Source: Methyloceanibacter stevinii (GTDB lineage Bacteria; Pseudomonadota; Alphaproteobacteria; Rhizobiales; Methyloligellaceae). Taken from it: a stretch of DNA of 64,000 nucleotides. This document shows positions 41,356-51,086 of this stretch, piece by piece (the first letter of the stretch is position 1; every line of letters begins with the position of its first letter). A program made the translations under genes and the position numbers. The notes beneath the pieces are model-generated. The model did not search any database, was not told the DNA's origin, and worked only from the letters and a program-made list of their open reading frames with translations. Where the stretch lies: NCBI RefSeq assembly GCF_001723355.1, contig NZ_LPWE01000010.1:124001-188000 (forward strand), read 5' to 3'.

Positions 41356-42603
41356 GTGTCTGATCTTCCAACCGGGAATGCGGCCATTGGCCAGTCAGGC
41401 GGCCCGACCGCCGTCATCAACCAGTCGCTTGTGGGCGTCGTCGAGGGCCTGCAGAAGGGCCTCGTTGCCTCCGGGACGGTGAAGCAGATCCTCGGCATGC
41501 GCCATGGCGTGCGCGGGATCGCCAAGGATGGCGGAGACCTGGTCGACCTCACCGCGATGCCGGCCAAGACACTCGAGGCCGTCGCCCAGACGCCGTCCGC
41601 GGCGCTCGGGTCCACCCGCGACAAGCCCGACGAAGAATACTGCGCGCAGATTCTCCAAGCTGCCGCCAGAACAACATCCGCTACTTCTTCTATATCGGCG
41701 GCAACGATTCCGCCGACACCTGCCGAATCGGCGAGAAGAGCGGCGAGGGCAGGGTACGAGATGCGCTGCTTCCACGTGCCGAAGACGATCGACAACGACC
41801 TCAAGGAGAACGATCACACGCCGGGCTTTGCCTCTGCCGCGCGCTTCGTGACGCTCGCCCACATGGGCGATGCGCTCGACAATGCCAGCCTCGGCGGCAT
41901 CAAGATCAATGTCGTCATGGGCCGGCAAGCGGGGTTTCTCACGGCTGCCGCATCGCTTGCACGCGGCTGCCGCGAGACCGACAAGGACGCGGCTAAGCGG
42001 CCGGCGCCGCATCTGATTTACGTGCCCGAGGTCCCGTTCGTGATGGATCACTTCCTCCACGATGTCGATCGGGTCTACTCGGCCCTGGGCCGCTGCCAGA
42101 TCGCCGTGAGCGAAGGCATCCGGGATGCCGACGGCAACGAGATCGGGCCGCAGCTCATGCGCTCGGGCGAAGTGGACGCCCACGGCAATGTGCAGCTTTC
42201 GGGCTCGGGCGCCCTCGGTGACGGCCTCGCCGATGCGGTGAAGAAGGCGCTGACGCCGGCGGGCGGCAAAGCGCCCCGCGTCCGCGCCGATACGTTCGGC
42301 TATCTGCAGCGCTGCTGGCCGGCGACGTCATCCGTCGATGCCATGGAGGCCCGTGGCGTCGGGCGGCACGCGGCCAAGCTTGCCGCGGACGGCGACGCTG
42401 GCGCCTCTATCACCATCATCCGGACCTCGAACGTGCCCGGTGACTACCGAAGCGAATTCGGCCGGGCGGACTTGTCGGCGGTGGCGCGCCACGCGCGGCA
42501 TATGCCGGAGGATTTCTCGGACGACGGCAACAACATCAGCGCCGTGTTCTACGACTATTGCCACCCCTTGGTGGGCGAACTCCCGACCTTCGGAAAACTC
42601 TGA
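41356..42603 (+). CDS. Pyrophosphate-dependent 6-phosphofructokinase type (compensated frame slip)
   Basis: Phosphorylates fructose 6-phosphate. About 415 residues with AAIGQSGGPTAVINQSL, CFHVPKTIDNDLKENDHTPGF and SGEVDAHGNVQLSGSGALGD. The phosphoryl-donor loop lies where the frame is scrambled (41668 to about 41745). In the -1 frame it reads RYFFYIGGNDSADTCRI. GGNDS (not GGDGS) is the PPi-dependent type, so the enzyme is probably PPi-PFK. One base is missing near 41668 and one extra is near 41740. Follows egtD by 105 bases. Confidence 0.88.
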   Translation: MSDLPTGNAAIGQSGGPTAVINQSLVGVVEGLQKGLVASGTVKQILGMRHGVRGIAKDGGDLVDLTAMPAKTLEAVAQTPSAALGSTRDKPDEEYCAQILQAAARTTSATSSISAATIPPTPAESARRAARAGYEMRCFHVPKTIDNDLKENDHTPGFASAARFVTLAHMGDALDNASLGGIKINVVMGRQAGFLTAAASLARGCRETDKDAAKRPAPHLIYVPEVPFVMDHFLHDVDRVYSALGRCQIAVSEGIRDADGNEIGPQLMRSGEVDAHGNVQLSGSGALGDGLADAVKKALTPAGGKAPRVRADTFGYLQRCWPATSSVDAMEARGVGRHAAKLAADGDAGASITIIRTSNVPGDYRSEFGRADLSAVARHARHMPEDFSDDGNNISAVFYDYCHPLVGELPTFGKL

Positions 42604-42628
42604 GCGGCGCCGCCAGGCTTCGAGCGGA

Positions 42629-43483
42629 TTAGGCCTCGACCAAGTCCAGAACGTAGTTCGGCAGCGCGAACGCGGCGACGTGGACACGCGGATTCCAGTA
42701 CTTCGTCGGGAACGCGCCCGCCGCGGCGTAGCGCCATTCGATCTCGCCGACCGTATATTGCCGCAGGTCGTCGTTGTCGCTCGCCCAGCCATAGGACATG
42801 GCATCGCCGAAATAGCTCGGCGTGGTCGCCATGTAGGCGAACGCGTCCTCGAACAACTCGCGGAAATAGCCGACGGACTGCTTGAGCTCGGACGCTTGGA
42901 GGAAGGGCAGCCCGTTCTGCGTGACGAGGACGCCGCCCGGCGCCAGCGCGCGCCTGCAATCGGCATAGAACTCTTCGTGAAGAGCACAGCCCCCCGGCCC
43001 GATCGGGTCGGTCGAGTCCACGAGGATCACGTCGAAGCGCTCGTCCGTCTCGGCCACGAATTTGGTGCCGTCGGCAATGACGACGCGCGTACGCTTGTTG
43101 TCGAAGGCGCCGTTCGAAATTTCCGGAAAGTGCTCCCGGCAAAGATCGATCACGCTGCCGTCGATCTCGCATAGCGTCGCGCGGCTTGCGTCCGGATGCC
43201 GCAGCACCTCGCGCAGGACCCCGCCGTCGCCGCCGCCGATCACGAGCACGTTCTTCGCCTTGCCATGAGCGAACAGCGGCACGTGCGCCATCATCTCGTG
43301 GTAGACGAACTCGTCCTTCGTGGAGACCTGGACGACGCCATCCAACATCATCACGCGGCCGAAATCTTTGTTCTCGAAGATTATCAGCTGCTGATGTTCG
43401 GTCTGGCTGTCGAACAGAACCTTGTCCGCCTTCAGGCGGACGCGGAAGCCGCCATGGAGTGTCTCTTCGACCCAACGGTCCAT
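42629..43483 (-). CDS. speE: Spermidine synthase
   Basis: Transfers the aminopropyl group from decarboxylated SAM to putrescine. In 284 residues: YHEMMAHVPLFAH, the dcSAM-binding motif VLVIGGGDGGVLREVLRH, LCEIDGSVIDLCREHFP and the catalytic DSTDPIGPG loop. Its start lies inside the end of speD (52 bases overlap), so speD-speE form one operon on this strand, with PFK convergent. Confidence 0.96.
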   Translation of the reverse strand: MDRWVEETLHGGFRVRLKADKVLFDSQTEHQQLIIFENKDFGRVMMLDGVVQVSTKDEFVYHEMMAHVPLFAHGKAKNVLVIGGGDGGVLREVLRHPDASRATLCEIDGSVIDLCREHFPEISNGAFDNKRTRVVIADGTKFVAETDERFDVILVDSTDPIGPGGCALHEEFYADCRRALAPGGVLVTQNGLPFLQASELKQSVGYFRELFEDAFAYMATTPSYFGDAMSYGWASDNDDLRQYTVGEIEWRYAAAGAFPTKYWNPRVHVAAFALPNYVLDLVEA

Positions 43484-43971
43484 CGCTCAAGTTCCCTACC
43501 GCGAAGTTCGGTTTTCACGACCACGTTGTCCGGAGAAAACGCGCGTTTCATGACCTCGATCGTCGCGTTCGGATCGGCGGCGCCGCACATGAACACGTCG
43601 AGCGCCGCATAGCCGTATTCGGGCCAGCTGTGGATCGAGATATGCGACTCGGCAAGAACCGCGACGCCCGACACACCGCCATTCGGCTCGAAGTGATGCA
43701 GATGGATGTGCAGGAGAGTGGCGTTCGCCTCCTCCACGCACTGCCTCAGCGTCGCTTCGATGTGCTCCAGGTCGTCGAGCCGTTCCGCCCCGAGAAGATC
43801 AATTATGAGATGCGTGCCCGCGTAGCGCACACCATCTCGCTCACAGAAAAAGTCCTTGCGCTCTTCAGCCAACTCGGCCTCGAGGCACAAGGCTTGCGTT
43901 TCTTCCGTTTGGGCGGTGCTTGAACCATGATCCAAGTCCATCCCCAATTGGAAGAGGGCGTCACTGGACAT
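43432..43971 (-). CDS. speD: S-adenosylmethionine decarboxylase proenzyme
   Basis: Pyruvoyl enzyme supplying decarboxylated SAM for spermidine. About 179 residues from ATG 43971 (MSSDALFQLGMDL). Autocleavage is expected at Glu108-Ser109 in VLAESHISIHSWPEYGYAALD, giving the pyruvoyl chain; HLHHFEPNGG precedes it. An open frame 45 codons upstream to 44106 contains Cys clusters but is leader, not protein. The ribosome-binding site is GGGGAGGA. The 3' end overlaps speE. Confidence 0.95.
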   Translation of the reverse strand: MSSDALFQLGMDLDHGSSTAQTEETQALCLEAELAEERKDFFCERDGVRYAGTHLIIDLLGAERLDDLEHIEATLRQCVEEANATLLHIHLHHFEPNGGVSGVAVLAESHISIHSWPEYGYAALDVFMCGAADPNATIEVMKRAFSPDNVVVKTELRGRELERWTVGSKRHSMAASASA

Positions 43972-44186
43972 GGCGTCCTCCCCAACCAGTAGATAGATCC
44001 AGTCGAATAAGGGGCAGTTCTTTGCACCGCGCGAGTCACCCTTGCAAGTGGTTTTTTGGTGGCAAAGGTCACATTGGGACCCCGTGACGCGTGGTATGAA
44101 CATCACGGACGCGCTCTAACTTCGATTGTGACAGTCGGCGCCTTCCGCCGAGGCTGGCACGCCCTTCCCGAGGAGCCTGTGCGACA

Positions 44187-45288
44187 ATGACCTTGTTGGT
44201 ACGAAGCTGGGCCGCGACCCAATCTGCCGCTCTCAGTTCGGTGCTCTGCTGGGCACTGTTCGTGCCCGGACAAGCCGCCGCCGAGGCGCTGCCAAAGCTC
44301 GGCGCCGCCCTGTCGCAGACGTCCGTTTCCGGCCTGTCGTCCGGCGCCTTCATGGCCGGGCAGTTAGAGATCGCGCATTCCGAGAACATCGCAGGCGCAG
44401 GAATTGTCGCCGGCGGTCCTTTCGCCTGCGCCGAATCAGCATCCGCACGGCTGTTCCCCTATTGGGCCACGGGGGTGGCGCAGAACGCGATACAGGCGGC
44501 GCAGAGCTGCATGAAAACCACCCTCGGCGAGCCGGATCCGGAGAAGCTTTTGGCGCGCGCCCGCGGCCTGGCCGAGGACGGCGATATCGATCCGCTCTCG
44601 GCGCTGGCGACGCACAACGTCTATCTCTATTCCGGCGACAAGGATTCCACGGTCAGCCGCCCCGTGGTCGAAGCCGCCAAGAAATTCTACGAACTCGCCG
44701 GCGTGCCAGGGGGCAATATCTCCTATGTGGAGGGTGACGGCGGCCACGCCTTCATCACCGAAGAAGGCGGCGCGGCTTGCGGCCTGTCGGAAACGCCCTT
44801 CGTCAGCGACTGCGACTACGACCAGGCACGCGCCATCCTCGGCTGGATCTACGTCCGCTGCGCCCGCGGCCGGCGAAGCGAAGGGCGACTTCGTCGTGTT
44901 CGAACAGGCCGAGTTCACCGAAGCCGGCGAAGGGCTGGCCGACGAAGGCGTCGTCTATATCCCGCCCTCGTGCCGGGAGACGCCCGGCTGCCGCGTGCAC
45001 GTGGCCTTGCACGGCTGCCAGCAATCGCGCACCCGAGTCGGGGGCACCTTCATCGAGGACACGGGCTACGCGGAGTTGGCCGACACGAACCGGCTGATTA
45101 TCCTGTTCCCGCAGATCGCCTCCAGCGTCGTGAACCCCCAAGGGTGCTGGGACTGGTGGGGCTATACGGGTCTCGACTATCTTGGCAAGGGCGCGCCGCA
45201 GATCAGCGCGCTCTGGAAGATGGTGGAACGTCTCGCGGAACCTCCAGCGGAGGAAGCCCCGGCGGAGGCGGCGCCCGTACAGGAGTGA
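44187..45288 (+). CDS. Secreted polyhydroxybutyrate depolymerase-like esterase (one-base frame slip)
   Basis: Exported alpha/beta-hydrolase of the PHB-depolymerase family. A signal peptide (about residues 10-32, ending GQAAAEA) is followed by the nucleophile elbow VSGLSSGAFMAGQLE, the acidic region YLYSGDKDSTV and GDGGHAF. After a slip near 44853 (one extra base or two missing) the other frame continues the family: VHVALHGCQQSRTRVG, then NPQGCWDWWGYTG and a Pro/Glu-rich tail to TGA 45286-45288. About 367 residues when repaired. The open frame otherwise runs into the next gene, a false fusion. Works outside the cytoplasm, unlike phaZ. Confidence 0.88.
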
Positions 45289-45293
45289 CCGTC

Positions 45294-45743
45294 ATGGACC
45301 GCAGCACAACCGTCCTGATCTTCGAGGCGCCCGTCGGCTCCGGCCTCTACCGCGATGCCTTGCGTTTGCGCGAGGATATCCTGCGCCGGCCCTTGGGCCT
45401 CACGGTGAGCTCCGAGGAACTGGCGGACGACACCATGCGCCAGCACTTCTGCGCGGTGGATTGCGGCGCGGTGGTGGGTACGGTGTCCTTGCGGCCCCTG
45501 GACGAAACCACGCTGCATCTGAAACAAATGGCCGTCGTCGAGCCCAAGCGTGCCGCGCGCGTCGGGTCACGGCTGGTCGCGCATGTTGAGCGTTGGGGCA
45601 CGTCCGCCGGTTTCCGGCTTATGGTCGCCCATGCGCGGGTCGGGGCCGAAGGGTTCTACCTCAAGCACGGCTACGCGCAGGAAGGCGCAGCATTTTTCGA
45701 ACAGACGATCCCGCATGTGCGGGTGACGAAACGACTCAAATAG
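45294..45743 (+). CDS. GNAT family N-acetyltransferase
   Basis: 149 residues with a GNAT core: LHLKQMAVVEPKRAARVGSRLVAHVE contains the acetyl-CoA loop (RxxxxGxxL-like) and the end FYLKHGYAQEG. Substrate unknown; resembles the ElaA/YjcF group. ATG 45294 lies five bases after the depolymerase stop and 13 bases before bcp, so the cluster is probably one transcript. Confidence 0.88.
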   Translation: MDRSTTVLIFEAPVGSGLYRDALRLREDILRRPLGLTVSSEELADDTMRQHFCAVDCGAVVGTVSLRPLDETTLHLKQMAVVEPKRAARVGSRLVAHVERWGTSAGFRLMVAHARVGAEGFYLKHGYAQEGAAFFEQTIPHVRVTKRLK

Positions 45744-45756
45744 GAGGCAAAACGGT

Positions 45757-46221
45757 ATGACTTTAGAGGTCGGCGACAAGGCGCCCAGTTTCAATCTTCC
45801 GACGGACGGCGGCGGCACCATCTCCCTGAAAGACCTCAAGGGCGAAACCGTCATCCTCTATTTCTACCCGAGGACGATACGTCAGGCTGCACGGCGGAGG
45901 CCTGCGCCTTTCGCGACGCGCTTCCCGGATTTCTCCAAGGCGAAGGCGAAAGTCATTGGCATCTCCAAGGACCCGGTGAAGAAGCACGACAAGTTCAAGG
46001 AGAAATACGAGCTGACATTTCCGCTGGCCTCGGACGAGGACGGCGCGGTGTGCGCGGACTACGGCACCTGGGTCGAGAAGAGCATGTACGGCCGCAAATA
46101 CATGGGCATCGACCGCTCGACCTTTCTCATCGACGGCAAAGGCGTCATCCGCGCGATCTGGCGCAAGGTGAAGGTGCCGGGCCACGTGGACGAGGTGCTG
46201 AAGGCGGCGCAAGAGCTCTAG
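45757..46221 (+). CDS. bcp: Thioredoxin-dependent peroxiredoxin Bcp (compensated frame slip over the active site)
   Basis: Reduces hydroperoxides. The 154-residue frame has GDKAPSFNLPTDGGG, ISKDPVKKHDKFKEKYELTFPLASDE and the FLIDGKGVIRAIWRKVKVPGH end. The expected YPxDDTSGCTAEACAFRDALPDF reads instead as Arg/Ala nonsense (45873 to about 45927). In the -1 frame those bases give DDTSGCTAEACAFRDAL, including the peroxidatic Cys. One base is missing near 45873 and one extra near 45925. As printed, the protein would lack its catalytic Cys. Confidence 0.92.
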   Translation: MTLEVGDKAPSFNLPTDGGGTISLKDLKGETVILYFYPRTIRQAARRRPAPFATRFPDFSKAKAKVIGISKDPVKKHDKFKEKYELTFPLASDEDGAVCADYGTWVEKSMYGRKYMGIDRSTFLIDGKGVIRAIWRKVKVPGHVDEVLKAAQEL

Positions 46222-46239
46222 CGGGCGGAAGAGAGTCCC

Positions 46240-47708
46240 GTGTCAAAATCTGTCATGCGCTCCGGCAGGATCTGGCTGGCCGCGCTGACTGTCGTGATCG
46301 CGGCGGTCGCGCTCTTCGCCGTGCCGCCGCTGTACCGCGTCGCTCTGCTCGGCTCCGGCTACATGGCCCAGCAGCTTTGCGCCGGGCTGTTCGTCTCGGG
46401 CCGGAGCTTCGACGACGTGATGGCTGAGGACTTGTCGGGCCCCGGCCTCGGTGCATTGGCTCTCTTCAGGCCCCATGTGGACGAAACGGGCAAGACCGTG
46501 CGCGCGTCCACGTTCGGAATCGCCGGTCAGACGGCGGTCTTCCAGGAAGGGCTGGGCTGTACGCTCATCCGGCATCAATCGCCGGACGCGCTTCGGGAAC
46601 GGACCGCCGATCTATTTGCTTCCGACCCGCCGGCGGCACCGGACGCGGAGTGGCCGCAAGGGTCGCGCGTCGCGGCCGGCGACTGGCACAATGACTTCGA
46701 ATGGCCCGATGGCGTAGATGGGCCGGCCGCGTCCCAGGCCGTCGATGCCGTGTTCGCGGACCCGGTCCCGGCACGCCCGCGCAACACGCGGGCACTCGTG
46801 GTGGTGCACAAGGGCCGCATCGTCGCCGAACGCTATGCCGCCGGATTCGATGCGCATATGCCGCTCGTCGGGTGGTCCATGAGCAAGACGGGAACGAACG
46901 CGCTCATCGGCCTGCGGGTGAAGGATGGCGCGCTTGCACTCGACGACACGCGCCTGATGCCCGAATGGCTCGGGCGCGACGACATGCGCGGCGAGATCAC
47001 GCTCAACACGCTGCTGCGCATGACGTCGGGACTAGCCTTCCACGAGGACCCCGACGACAAGCTTAGCGACGTGTCGCAGATGATGTTCGTGCAAGAGAAT
47101 ACGGCGGCGTTCGCGGCCTCGAAACCGCTTGCATATGCGCCCGGGACCCATTGGTCGTACTCGACGGGCGCGGCGGCGATCCTGTCCGGCGTACTCCGCG
47201 AGACGTTCGACAACGAGCGGGACTATTTGCGCTACCCGCGGAAACGCCTTTTCGGCCCGCTCGGCATGCGCTCGGCGCAACTCCCGCCCGATGCGTCCGG
47301 CACGTTGATGGGCGGCGCGTTTCTCTACGCCTCGGCGCGCGACTGGGCCCGGCTCGGGCTCCTGTATCTACAGGACGGAAAATGGGACGGCGTGCAGATC
47401 CTCCCCAAAGGCTGGGTCGCCTACACGACGCGGCCGACGGCTCAATCGCCTGAGGACGAGTACGGGCGCAGATCTGGCTGAAGCTGGAGAAGTCAGAGAA
47501 CCTCGGCGAGCCGCCGATGCCCGCGGACTCGTTCTACATGCTGGGTCACAACGGTCAGGCCGTGGCCATGATCCCATCCAAGGACCTCGTCATCGTGCGG
47601 CTGGGTCAAACACTGAACGGCGGCGACTGGGACACGGCGCGCGACCTCGGTCCGCTCGTGAACGCCTTCCCCGACAATAAACCGGAAGCCAGGTTCTTAG
47701 GCGAATAG
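46240..47708 (+). CDS. Beta-lactamase-family serine hydrolase (one-base frame slip)
   Basis: Class C beta-lactamase/DD-peptidase fold, probably an esterase or peptidase of the envelope. An N-terminal anchor (about residues 11-33) is followed by the SxxK nucleophile in VGWSMSKTGTNALIGL, the Tyr motif THWSYSTGAAAILSG and, after a slip near 47465 (one base missing), the C-terminal DSFYMLGHNGQAVAMIPSK with the third motif. Start is GTG 46240. About 489 residues repaired; the printed frame stops at 47481. Its end overlaps the nucleoside transporter by 12 bases, tail to tail. Confidence 0.88.
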
Positions 47709-48950
47709 CCCCGCCATGGCGCCCGTCATGAAGCAGGCTATGGTGCCGGCAATCAGCGCCTTGGGGCCGAGAGCCACGATCTCCGCCCGCCGCTCGGGCA
47801 CCATCGTGGCGAGGCCGCCCAGCATGATGCCGAGGCTGCCGAGATTGGCGAAGCCGCACAGGGCATAGGTCAGGATCACGTTGCTGCGCGGCGACAGCGC
47901 ACCTTCGGGCAGTTCGGCCATGGAGAGATAGGCGACCAGCTCGTTGAGCACGATCTTGGTTCCCATCAGTTCGCCGGCGAGACCCGCCTCGTTCCAGGGA
48001 ATGCCGATGAGCCAGGCGACCGGGGCCAGCAGCCAGCCGAGTATGCGCTGCAGGCTCAATCGGAAGCCGCCGATCTCGGGCAAGAGACCCAGCGCCATAT
48101 TCACGAGATGCACGAGAGCAATGGCCACGATCAGCAGCGCCGCCACGGCAACGACGAGCCGGAGGCCATTCAGCGTACCGTTGACGATGGCTTCGGCCGC
48201 GCTGGTGGCGTCCTCATCGGGACCGTGCTGCTCAACCGCATCGCCCGTGTAATCGCCCGGCACCATCAGCGCGGCGATGGCAACGGCGGCGGGCGCGCTG
48301 ATCACAGAGGCGGTCATGAGCGTTCCGGCGGCATCGGCCAGCACCGGCGACAGGACCGCCGCGTACAGCACGAACATGTTGCCCGCGATCGTCGCCATAC
48401 CGGCGGTCATCACCAGGAAGAGGCCGGCGCGGCTCATCTCGCGCAAGTATGGGCGGATCAGCAGCGGGGCTTCGATCATGCCGACAAAGACATTGGCAGA
48501 GGAAGCGACGCCCACGGCACCGCCGAGGCCGATCGTGCGTTCGAGCAGCCAGGCAAAGCCCTGGACGATTTTCGGCAGGATGCGCCAGTAGAACAGCACG
48601 GCGCTCAACGCGCTCACGATCAGGATGAGCGGCAGGCCTTGTGTCGCGAGGATGAAGACGTTCTGCGGCTCGGTGGCCTCGAACGGCGTTGGGCCGCCGC
48701 CGAGATAACCGAACACGAAGGACGTTCCGGCGAGCGTTGCTTGCCGCACCGCCTCGACGGCCTTGTTGAGCCAGGACAGCGCGACCGTGACCGGCGGCAC
48801 GCGCAAGAGCAGAAGCGCGAGAACGACCTGGAGCGCCATCGCGCTCGCCACCACCTTCACGGACACGGCGCGCCTGTCCTCGCTGATGGCCCAGGCGAAG
48901 CCCAACAGGACGAGAAGTCCGAGCGCAGATTGAAGCACGCCCTGCCACAT
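47697..48950 (-). CDS. Concentrative nucleoside transporter (NupC/CNT family)
   Basis: Cation-coupled nucleoside uptake across the inner membrane. 417 residues, about 10 membrane segments, with CNT signatures GLPLILIVSALSAVLFYW, GVASSANVFVGMIEAPLLI, LMTASVISAPAAVAIAALM and the C-terminal YALCGFANLGSLGIMLGG. ATG 48950 (MWQGVLQS) is chosen; a start 22 codons upstream is also open. Confidence 0.94.
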   Translation of the reverse strand: MWQGVLQSALGLLVLLGFAWAISEDRRAVSVKVVASAMALQVVLALLLLRVPPVTVALSWLNKAVEAVRQATLAGTSFVFGYLGGGPTPFEATEPQNVFILATQGLPLILIVSALSAVLFYWRILPKIVQGFAWLLERTIGLGGAVGVASSANVFVGMIEAPLLIRPYLREMSRAGLFLVMTAGMATIAGNMFVLYAAVLSPVLADAAGTLMTASVISAPAAVAIAALMVPGDYTGDAVEQHGPDEDATSAAEAIVNGTLNGLRLVVAVAALLIVAIALVHLVNMALGLLPEIGGFRLSLQRILGWLLAPVAWLIGIPWNEAGLAGELMGTKIVLNELVAYLSMAELPEGALSPRSNVILTYALCGFANLGSLGIMLGGLATMVPERRAEIVALGPKALIAGTIACFMTGAMAGLFA

Positions 48951-49081
48951 AGCGATCGAGCCCCCTCCCCAATTCCGACGACACCCCGCGTACGCCTTTG
49001 CCGTCCGCACCGTCAAGCGCGGCGGTCAGCGGGCGTTCTTCCGCCCGTTCCAGTTGGAGATCATTCTCCAAGGCGTAAGTG

Positions 49082-50367
49082 TCAGCCGAAGACCTGGCCC
49101 GTGATGGTCTGGTACCAGTCTTGGGCGTAGCCCGCCTCGCTCCGCCGGAACTTGTCCGATGCATGAGTCGGGCTGACGCCGCCGGCGTTCTCGATGGCCT
49201 CGATGGTGTCGTCGCCCTGCCTGTAAACGCCGGCGACGGAGATGCCATAGTCGGGCGCCACGAGGCTGTAGCAGACATTGTCCAGTTTCGTCCGAATCGG
49301 CTCTTCACCGTTCAGGAGACGGGCGACCTGCATCGCGCACACCTTGCCTTGCGCGTTCGCGGAGAAAGCGGATTTCGGCATGGCGCCTGCGATCGAAGCA
49401 TCGCCGAGAACGTGGATTCCCGGCTGCAGGCGCGACTCGAACGTCACCGGATCGATCGGACACCAGCCTGTTGCGTCCGCAAGACCGGTGTCCTGGGCAA
49501 TCCTAGGCGCCTGTTGGGGCGGGATGACATTGGCCACGTCCACGCGGAACTCGCGCGTCTCCGTCACCAGCACCTTCTCCTTTGGCTTGACCGCGATGAC
49601 GCGTCCGAAATCGAAGATCCCGTGCCATTCGACCCTATCGCCGTAGAGTTGCTTCCAGGCGCGCCGAAACAGGAGGTCTTTCGAGAAGGACTCTTTCGAG
49701 TCCAGGATGAGCACCTTCGCGCGCGGCTTGTGCGCCTTCAAATAGTGCGCGATCAGGCTCGCGCGCTCATACGGACCGGGGGGACATCGAAACGGATTGG
49801 TGGGTGGCGCGATGGCCACCACGCCGTCGTCAGGCATTTCCTCGATCTGCTTGCGCAGGAGCACGGTCTGTGGCCCCGCCTTCCAGGATGGGGCATGATT
49901 TCCGCCGCCGCTTCATCGTAGCCCGCGATCGCGTTCCAGATGAATTCGATGCCCGGCGCCATGATCAAGCGATCGTAGGAGAAGACGAGCCCCCCGTCCG
50001 TCCGCACGGTCTTCGCAGCGGGGTCGACACGGGTCGCCTTCTCGAACACGACGCGCACGCCCGCAGCTTCGACGCCGTCATAGCCGAAGCGCAGTATCGA
50101 GTACGGCTTCAACCCGGCGATCACGGCATTGCTGAAGGGGCAGGAATAGTAAGCGCGCTTCGGCTCGATCAGCGTCACCTCAAGGCGCGGATCGGCGGCG
50201 CGCAAGAAACGTGCGACGGTCGCACCGCCATAACCGCCGCCGATCACCACCACCCGTGCGGACGTGCCCGCCGCCTTCAACCGCGTGGGCAGGCTGGCGG
50301 CAATCGCCGCGGTCGCGGCCGTCGCCAAGAACCGGCGGCGGGTCGGCGTGCTGGGGCCAGAGCTCAT
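49082..50367 (-). CDS. fccB: Flavocytochrome c sulfide dehydrogenase, flavoprotein subunit (one-base frame slip)
   Basis: Periplasmic FAD subunit that oxidises sulfide. A Tat signal (RRRFLATAATAAIAAS) leads to the FAD motif VVIGGGYGGATVARFL and Cys76 (YYSCPFSNAV), the residue type that covalently holds FAD in this family. After a slip near 49884 (one base missing) the rest continues with NPFRCPPGPYERA and LDNVCYSLVAPDYG, the two Cys of the redox disulfide, and VLGDASIAGAMPKSAFSANAQ. About 428 residues repaired. Downstream of fccA. Confidence 0.93.
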
Positions 50368-50410
50368 ACGGTCGGGTGCCCATGCAAGGAAGAGAGGCTG
50401 TCCGTCAGCA

Positions 50411-50797
50411 TCAGTGCGCGGTCCCTTGTGCGGCGATGTAGTCCGACAAAAGCGCGATCTCCCCGTCGTCGTAGCCTTTGGCGAGCCGGCCCATCACCGT
50501 GCTTTCGCGCTGTCCCGATCGAAAAGAGAGAAGCAAATCGCGGATCTCGGCCGCCGGGCGCCCGTAGATCGATGGAAACCCCTCATCGCTTGCGTTTTTG
50601 GCATGGCATCCCGAACAGCTTGCGGCCAGCAGGGCGGCCTTCGCCTCGACAGTCTGAGCGGGTGGCTGATCCTGGGCGGCGCACATCAAGGGGGCCGGCA
50701 AGAACACCAAGCCGATCGCCAAGAGAAACGATCTCACAACGGCCCTCCTGATCGCGACGACCGTGGCGGCCTCGGAGGAGTTGGAACGTGTCCCCAT
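50411..50797 (-). CDS. fccA: Monohaem cytochrome c, sulfide dehydrogenase subunit
   Basis: 128-residue exported cytochrome: signal segment near residues 18-40 (SFLLAIGLVFLPAP), a CSGCH haem site (AASCSGCHAK) and a Met-ligand region STVMGRLAKGYDDGE. It accepts electrons from FccB and passes them to the respiratory chain. ATG 50797 is chosen; the longer open frame runs through the tRNA gene and cannot be real. Forms a pair with fccB, 43 bases apart. Confidence 0.9.
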   Translation of the reverse strand: MGTRSNSSEAATVVAIRRAVVRSFLLAIGLVFLPAPLMCAAQDQPPAQTVEAKAALLAASCSGCHAKNASDEGFPSIYGRPAAEIRDLLLSFRSGQRESTVMGRLAKGYDDGEIALLSDYIAAQGTAH

Positions 50798-50855
50798 GTC
50801 GCGCTCAGGACCAGCGCGCGTTGCGGGCGTTCTGGCCCGCGGAGGACCCTGTTTG

Positions 50856-50932
<77 letters not shown>

Positions 50933-51086
50933 TTTCGCGGAATCTGTGCGCGAACCTAACCAAACCGTGATCGCGAAGCAACGGCCCCTTAACCCGGCTT
51001 GAGAGGTATTATAGCCGGAGGGATGGCAGGCCGCGCCCACTCGCCGGAGCGGGGGCCAGTAAGCCGAGGAACGGAGGCAGGAGCGG

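Noticed and set aside
43972-44106. Cys-rich N-terminal extension of SpeD
   Set aside because: SpeD begins at ATG 43971 after a strong ribosome-binding site; the upstream codons are leader sequence.
44187-45743. Apparent esterase-acetyltransferase fusion of 518 codons
   Set aside because: Created by the slip near 44853; the true esterase ends at 45288 and the GNAT has its own ATG at 45294.
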